From CAYRLW01 sp964425215 (lineage in GTDB: Bacteria > Spirochaetota > Spirochaetia > Treponematales > Breznakiellaceae), in NCBI GenBank assembly GCA_964425215.1, contig CAYRLW010000012.1:8198-72197 (forward strand): a stretch of DNA of 64,000 nt. Reading direction: 5' to 3'. The notes under the pieces are model-generated. The model made no database searches. It was not told the origin of the DNA and saw only the letters and a program-made list of their open reading frames with translations. Below, piece after piece: positions 59,383 through 64,000 of the stretch. The position numbers were made by a program, and so were the translations under genes. The number at the start of each line of letters is the position of its first letter. Position 1 is the stretch's first letter.

Positions 59383-60276
59383 ATGAATAAAAAGGCCCTG
59401 CGCGCGGATATTTTATTGCTCCTAACATCCCTTATTTGGGGTTTTGCTTTTGTCGCTCAACGGTCGAGTATTGAATCCATTGGTCCGTTCCTATTTAACG
59501 GAGTACGGTTCGCCTTGGGTAGCCTATCGCTTTTGCCGCTTATTTTTATTTTTAACCGCAAATCAGGGGCCCCCACCCGTTCAAAGAGCAGAATGGTTTT
59601 TTGGGGTACCCTTGCCGCGGGAGGGGCCTTGTTTTTAGGGGCTTCGCTGCAACAGGTGGGGATCCTTTTTACTACGGCTGGTAAAGCGGGGTTTATTACG
59701 GGGCTTTATGTCGTTCTTGTTCCCATTTTTGGTATAGTACTGGGACACCGTACGGGTTTTGCCACCTGGATTGGCGCCCTATTTGCTGTGGTGGGACTTT
59801 TCTTTCTCAGTACCGGCGGAGAAATGCGGAATATCAATCCGGGGGATTTGCTTGTGGCGGTAAGTGCCCTCTTTTGGACCGCCCATGTGCTTCTTATCGA
59901 TAATCTTTCTAAAAAAATTGATCCCCTCATCCTTTCGGCGGGGCAGTTCGCCTGGTGCGCCCTTCTATCTTTAGGGGTGGCCGGAGCGAGCGAGCCTATC
60001 CTCTGGTCATCCATCGTTGCGGCCCTGGTTCCCATCCTGTATGGAGGTTTAGCCTCCGTAGGAATCGCCTATACGCTCCAAGTGGTGGCCCAAAAGGACG
60101 CGCCTCCGGCCCATTCTGCGGTGATCCTCTGTTTGGAGGGTGTTTTCGCGACTTTGGGGGGAATGCTTATTCTTCGCGAAGGACTGGGTGCCCATAATCT
60201 TTTGGGTTCCCTTCTGATGCTAACGGGTATGCTGGCGACCCAGTGGGACGTGATTATCGGAAAAAGGAAAGCGTGA
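59383..60276 (+). CDS. EamA/DMT family transporter
   Basis: A 297-residue protein with ten helices. The first repeat opens ILLLLTSLIWGFAFVAQRSSIESIGPFLFNGVR, a common EamA start, and the second repeat has ALVPILYGGLASVGIAYTLQVVAQK. Start ATG 59383 has no clear binding site. It precedes the SfsA fusion by seven bases. Confidence 0.88.
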   Translation: MNKKALRADILLLLTSLIWGFAFVAQRSSIESIGPFLFNGVRFALGSLSLLPLIFIFNRKSGAPTRSKSRMVFWGTLAAGGALFLGASLQQVGILFTTAGKAGFITGLYVVLVPIFGIVLGHRTGFATWIGALFAVVGLFFLSTGGEMRNINPGDLLVAVSALFWTAHVLLIDNLSKKIDPLILSAGQFAWCALLSLGVAGASEPILWSSIVAALVPILYGGLASVGIAYTLQVVAQKDAPPAHSAVILCLEGVFATLGGMLILREGLGAHNLLGSLLMLTGMLATQWDVIIGKRKA

Positions 60277-60283
60277 ACCCCTT

Positions 60284-61477
60284 ATGACCGGGGACGAAGG
60301 AAACGGCGATAGTTTAATTCGATTGTTTTACAACCACCGGGAAGCTTTTTTCGTTCGCCGGCCTAACCGATTCCTTATCATTGCCCGGACCTTAGCGGGG
60401 GAAGAGATACCCTGTCATTGTCCTAATCCGGGACGCCTTTTAGAGTTTGTCATCCCCGGTTCCCGGCTTATATTGGAACGGCGAGCGGAAAAGGAAGGTA
60501 GCCAAAACTCGAAAGCCAAAACCCAATGGACCGCCGTGGGGGTATTCTATCGAGACGCTGTGGTTCCCCTTTTTTCCGCCCGTTCAAACCAGGTAACCGA
60601 AGTTTCGGTGCTTCCTCGTTTGTTCCCCCAGGCCCAGGAGGTCCGTCCAGAATACCCTATGGGGCATTCACGGTTCGATTTTTTTGTTATCGACGCCCAG
60701 GGCCAGCGGCATTTGATCGAGGTAAAAGCCTGCTCTTTGGTAGAAAACGGGGTGGCCATGTTTCCCGACGCCCCCAGCGGTCGGGCTTCGAAACATTTGG
60801 AGGAATTGGCGGCTTTAACAGAATCGGGGTACCGGTGCCATATCGTTTTTATTATAGTCCACGGGAACCCCCGCTTTTTTATGCCAAACCTGCATACGGA
60901 TCCCCTGTTCGCGTCAACCCTGTCCCGTCTTTCGTCAAAATTGAGCATCCACGCGGTTTTACTTTCCGCCACCGCCGATGGATACGGACGAATAACCCGT
61001 CCCGACGTGCCAGTAAACCTTTCCTGCGGTACCTTGGCGGAGGAAGACCGGGGTAGCTACATGATTTTGTTGCATGTAGCCCAGGATAGGCGCGTACACA
61101 TTGGACAGCTGGGTGCGTTTGATTTTCCCCAGGGCTGGTACGTATACTCAGGATCGGCCCAAAGGAACCTAAAGGCAAGAATAGCCAGGCATCAGCGGCG
61201 GGTAAAACAAAAGTTCCACTGGCACATGGATTATTTAACCCCCTACGCTGACAAAATTATCCCTCTTCCCGTGGGGGGGTATACAAACTTGGAATGCCGG
61301 TTCGCCCAAGCCCTGGCCAACCTTGGGGGCCGGCCCTTCCGGGGTTTTGGGTCCTCCGATTGCGGGTGCCCCAGCCACCTGTACTACTTTACCGATCCTC
61401 CCTTAAAAAACCGGGCCTTTGTGGACCTGTTGTTTCTGGCCCGGCACGTTTGGGCCCTGGAGCTTCCCTCCGATTAG
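60284..61477 (+). CDS. sfsA: SfsA-DUF123 fusion protein
   Basis: A 397-residue protein. Residues ~1-240 match SfsA (PNRFLIIARTLAGEEIPCHCPNPGRLLEF, then HSRFDFFVIDA and HLIEVKACSLVENGVAMFPDAPSGR). The C-terminal ~130 residues match DUF123, a GIY-YIG-like domain (YVYSGSAQRNLKARIARHQR, then HWHMDYLTPYAD and a CGCPSHL end). SfsA is a sugar-fermentation stimulation protein with nuclease-like features. The fusion occurs in some spirochaetes and thermophiles as I recall. Its 3' end overlaps the convergent fur gene by 89 bases. Confidence 0.85.
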   Translation: MTGDEGNGDSLIRLFYNHREAFFVRRPNRFLIIARTLAGEEIPCHCPNPGRLLEFVIPGSRLILERRAEKEGSQNSKAKTQWTAVGVFYRDAVVPLFSARSNQVTEVSVLPRLFPQAQEVRPEYPMGHSRFDFFVIDAQGQRHLIEVKACSLVENGVAMFPDAPSGRASKHLEELAALTESGYRCHIVFIIVHGNPRFFMPNLHTDPLFASTLSRLSSKLSIHAVLLSATADGYGRITRPDVPVNLSCGTLAEEDRGSYMILLHVAQDRRVHIGQLGAFDFPQGWYVYSGSAQRNLKARIARHQRRVKQKFHWHMDYLTPYADKIIPLPVGGYTNLECRFAQALANLGGRPFRGFGSSDCGCPSHLYYFTDPPLKNRAFVDLLFLARHVWALELPSD

Positions 61478-61892
61478 GGGAAAAGCTCCCTGCCTCTCTT
61501 TTTTTTTGACACGCCGCGCATAGGCCCATAAGATAGAGGATGTGGTTTGTTACCCGGGCGCCGCTTTGTCTTTCAAAGGTTTTAACCACGCCGGCGATGC
61601 CGCAGGTCGTAATTTGGGTAAATTGGTGGCATCCTTCGCAGTGAAACCAATGTCGGTGGGGTAGGGGAAGCCCCTGGGCGTCCCTGACGGCGGTATAGTA
61701 ACGTTCTGTCCCGTGTTCATCGCAGTGGAGTACGAAGGATTCGGCGTAGCCCTGTTCCTCAAAATAGTGAAGGGTCCGGTAGACCGTGGCTTGATCACAC
61801 TGATTTTCCAACCGTTCGTAGAGGGCCGCCGCTGAAAGAGGTTTTTCGGAGGATAAAAGAATATCGAGGGCCTGCTTTCGAATACTGGTCAT
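61389..61892 (-). CDS. Fur family regulator, probably Zur
   Basis: A 167-residue regulator. The DNA-binding part is LSAAALYERLENQCDQATVYRTLHYFEEQGY. Metal sites include HRHWFHCEGCHQF and CAAC near the end (two CxxC). A ~25-residue Pro-rich tail after CAACQKKREAG is encoded in sequence that overlaps sfsA. Co-transcription with znuB (overlap of four bases) suggests a zinc-responsive Zur. Confidence 0.85.
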   Translation of the reverse strand: MTSIRKQALDILLSSEKPLSAAALYERLENQCDQATVYRTLHYFEEQGYAESFVLHCDEHGTERYYTAVRDAQGLPLPHRHWFHCEGCHQFTQITTCGIAGVVKTFERQSGARVTNHILYLMGLCAACQKKREAGSFSPNRREAPGPKRAGPETTGPQRPGFLREDR

Positions 61893-62803
61893 GACAGCAC
61901 TCCCGCATCATGGTTTGCCGTATCGTTCCCCCTTTGCTTCTGGCGGGGGCTTTTATAGCGGTTTCGGGAACGGAAGACCTTACCGATGGCCGCTCCCAAG
62001 AAAACAGTCCCCGCTAAAACGACTACCATAGCCCCGGTGGGTAGGTCAAAACTCCAGCCCAAGGCGAGTCCCCCCACGGAAAAGAGGAGGGAATAGAGGG
62101 TACCCCCGACCATCATCCCCAGAAGGTTCTTCGCTCCGTACCCTGCGGTACCCGCCGGAAGGGTAAGCATGGCGATCACCATGACGATGCCCACAAAGGT
62201 TTGCAGAAGCACCACCGCGATGGCCGTTACCCCCAGGATACCCAAAAAAATGGCATTGGTGGGTATTTTTCGGACCTGGGCGAATTCTTCATCAAAGGCC
62301 GAGGCTTCCAGCTGGGGGTAAAAACGCCAGGCTAAGAAAAGCACCAGCACATCCAGAACCCCAAGGAGGATAAGATCCCCGCTGGAAATTAAAAGGATAT
62401 TTCCAAAAAGGTAACTGGTGGGATCGGTATATCCGGGTGTTTTAGCCAAAAAAAGCACCCCAATACTCATACCCACCGCCCAAATCGCGTTTATCACCGT
62501 ATCTTCCCTCTGTTTAGCCTTAAGGGAAACGAGGCCGATGATAGCGGCGGCAAGAACCGCGAAAATAAGGGCCCCCGCGATGGGCGGCATCCCGGGGATC
62601 CGCTGGGTGGCGGAAAGGTAAAGGGCCATACCGATACCCCCAAGGACCGCGTGGGAGATGGCCCCCGCCAATCCCGCGATGCGTTTGACCGTTACAATTG
62701 CCCCTATGATCCCAAAAAGGAGGGACGCCAGGAGTCCCGCCCACAGGGCGTTTCTAAGGAACGGAAAGGCGGGGTTAAAAAGGGCCGAAATAAAATCGTT
62801 CAT
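61889..62803 (-). CDS. znuB: Zinc/manganese ABC permease (ZnuB)
   Basis: A 304-residue ABC-3 family permease with about eight helices and the signature GAISHAVLGGIGMAL, where a His in the fourth helix is typical. I chose ATG 62803, preceded by AAGGAAAATAACG, two bases after the ATPase stop region; the frame could begin at 62833. It imports zinc or manganese with the adjacent ATPase and binding protein. Confidence 0.9.
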   Translation of the reverse strand: MNDFISALFNPAFPFLRNALWAGLLASLLFGIIGAIVTVKRIAGLAGAISHAVLGGIGMALYLSATQRIPGMPPIAGALIFAVLAAAIIGLVSLKAKQREDTVINAIWAVGMSIGVLFLAKTPGYTDPTSYLFGNILLISSGDLILLGVLDVLVLFLAWRFYPQLEASAFDEEFAQVRKIPTNAIFLGILGVTAIAVVLLQTFVGIVMVIAMLTLPAGTAGYGAKNLLGMMVGGTLYSLLFSVGGLALGWSFDLPTGAMVVVLAGTVFLGAAIGKVFRSRNRYKSPRQKQRGNDTANHDAGVLS

Positions 62804-62805
62804 CG

Positions 62806-63600
62806 TTATTTTCCTTTTTGATCGATACAGCAACTATCCTCGGGGAGTTCTTCGTCGTGGATGACCTTGAACACCTCCCCGCCGAAAAGGTCCACCGGCG
62901 CGTGCTCCGCTGGATCAACCCTATGCTGAACGATGTTGTGTCCCCGTCCGTGTCCTCCGTGTTCCCCCACGCAGAGGACCCGATCGGTCAAGGCGGAAAC
63001 AAAGGCCGTGTCGTGGGTTACGATAAAAATAGTCGTGGATCCCTTAAGGGTTCCCAGGGTTTTATAAAGCCGCTCTTCGCTTTCCACGTCCATATTGGCC
63101 GTGGGTTCGTCCAACACCAACAGATCCGGCTTGGCCGCCAATGCCCGGGCCACCAACACCCGCCTCCGCTGACCCCCCGAAAGGGCCCCGTAAGACCGGC
63201 TTGCCAGGTCGGCGATTTCCGCCAAATCCATGGCTTCCTGTACCGCCACCGCGTCTTCCTTGGTGAATCGGCGGGATAGGGAATGGAGCCGGCCCATGCG
63301 GACCACCTCCCTGACCGAAATAGGAAAGGCGCTGTCGTAATCTGCGTGTTGGGGTACGTAGCCGATCCTGTTTCGACCCGTTTCGGGGGACCCCCCGAAC
63401 AGCTGGACCGTCCCCCGGACCGGTTTTATAAGACCTAACAGGAGTCGTAAAACGGTAGTCTTTCCTGCCCCGTTGGGCCCCACCAGGGCGATAAATTCCC
63501 CCCGGTGAACGTGGAAGGACGCGTTTTCCAAAACGGGAATATTCCCGTAGGTAAACATGACGTTTTCAAACCGTAGATCGATAGGTCGTATCGTGGACAT
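62806..63600 (-). CDS. znuC: Zinc/manganese ABC ATPase (ZnuC)
   Basis: A 264-residue ATPase with Walker A GPNGAGKTT, signature LSGGQRRR and Walker B LLVLDEPTANMD. The C-terminal tail is His-rich (GEHGGHGRGHNIVQHR), which may bind zinc. I chose ATG 63600 because AGGAGGGACC precedes it; the frame is open back to 63660. Confidence 0.92.
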   Translation of the reverse strand: MSTIRPIDLRFENVMFTYGNIPVLENASFHVHRGEFIALVGPNGAGKTTVLRLLLGLIKPVRGTVQLFGGSPETGRNRIGYVPQHADYDSAFPISVREVVRMGRLHSLSRRFTKEDAVAVQEAMDLAEIADLASRSYGALSGGQRRRVLVARALAAKPDLLVLDEPTANMDVESEERLYKTLGTLKGSTTIFIVTHDTAFVSALTDRVLCVGEHGGHGRGHNIVQHRVDPAEHAPVDLFGGEVFKVIHDEELPEDSCCIDQKGK

Positions 63601-63619
63601 GGTCCCTCCTATGGTACCC

Positions 63620-64000
63620 CTATTGTAGCGCCTTTGCCAAAGCCTTTCCCATACGGTCAATGTTGAATAACCAGTCCTCCGCTAGGGGGTCCAAAGGAAG
63701 AACCTGGGCGCCCACGGCCTGGGCTACGGTTTTAGCCGCCGCCACAGGGAATTGGGCCTGAACGAAAATGGCCGCCGCCTTATCCGTTCGGGCCTTTTCG
63801 ATCAGAACAGAAAGTTCCTTTGCGGTGGGTTCCTTGCCCCCCACTTCTACCGCTTCCTGATGGATACCGAATTCATCTAAAAAGTATCCAAAGGCTGGAT
63901 GGTACACAAAAACCGTCCGACCCTTAAGGGGGGCTAACTCGGTTTTTAGGGCGGCGAATTCCCTATCCATATCGGCGATAAAGGCTCTATAGTTGGTCTC
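63620..64000 (-). CDS. znuA: Zinc-binding protein ZnuA, 3' part (runs off window)
   Basis: About 126 C-terminal residues of a cluster A-1 binding protein, cut by the right edge. It has NYRAFIADM, VFVYHPAFGYFLDEFG, where the His is a typical metal ligand, and AQAVGAQVLPLDPLAEDW. The gene precedes znuC by about 19 bases and its start lies outside the window. Confidence 0.88.
   Translation of the reverse strand, partial: ETNYRAFIADMDREFAALKTELAPLKGRTVFVYHPAFGYFLDEFGIHQEAVEVGGKEPTAKELSVLIEKARTDKAAAIFVQAQFPVAAAKTVAQAVGAQVLPLDPLAEDWLFNIDRMGKALAKALQ

Overview
The window looks like a chromosomal segment from a spirochaete, most likely a Treponema-type organism. This is inferred from a giant TIGR04388-like coiled-coil protein with an M23 peptidase end, SpoIIE-type phosphatases with a STAS protein, a YjfB-like protein, a large ~950-residue NAD-glutamate dehydrogenase and Treponema-like solute-binding proteins. 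No rRNA, tRNA or CRISPR array was seen, so the taxonomy is inferred from gene content only. Most of the window has balanced to GC-rich composition. The block at about 15.25-23.1 kb differs sharply and is the accessory region.

Layout. 0-16.1 kb: a plus-strand operon holds a cut-off gene, two RND transporters, the 2,864-residue secreted protein, and an AT-rich leucine-rich-repeat lipoprotein. 16.1-23.1 kb: a decayed island. It has three pairs of direct duplications, two OsmC genes, a nifX-like fragment joined to an IS91-type transposase remnant, a frameshifted rpoN fragment, a three-gene cassette (short LHR-type protein, DUF6884-like protein, GIY-YIG nuclease-like protein), heptamer repeats, ankyrin and RelE/HigB remnants, and a GC-rich structured block. 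23.1-27.0 kb: two SpoIIE phosphatases and a STAS protein. 27.1-30.7 kb: an FMN reductase and the glutamate dehydrogenase, which is preceded by an 18-codon leader ORF. 30.8-34.2 kb: a TPP riboswitch and a ykoEDC-like thiamine/HMP uptake operon with a thiamine-binding protein. 34.3-36.1 kb: a ferric-reductase-like membrane protein, a DOMON protein and a ferritin-like protein.

36.2-46.1 kb: TetR and an rRNA methyltransferase, then a minus-strand glycoside uptake operon (Gfo/Idh, binding protein, two permeases, ATPase, GH63-type hydrolase) with a divergent AraC regulator. 46.1-50.2 kb: RlmM-like, PilZ, cupin-XRE regulator, acyl-CoA ligase and PadR. 50.5-55.9 kb: a B12/molybdate-type ABC transporter with DUF364, YqeC-like and a small molybdopterin-binding protein; together these suggest molybdenum or tungsten handling. 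55.9-61.5 kb: DUF434, a thioredoxin-like protein, two EamA transporters, a PD-(D/E)XK protein, YjfB-like and an SfsA-DUF123 fusion. 61.4-64 kb: fur/zur and znuBCA, with znuA running off the edge.

Two themes cut across the window. First, a family of ~150-bp three-hairpin repeats (four full copies, several partial) lies between genes and shows paired compensatory stem changes. Second, at several genes a sigma-70-type promoter ends 6-7 bases before the start codon with no Shine-Dalgarno sequence, which predicts leaderless mRNAs.
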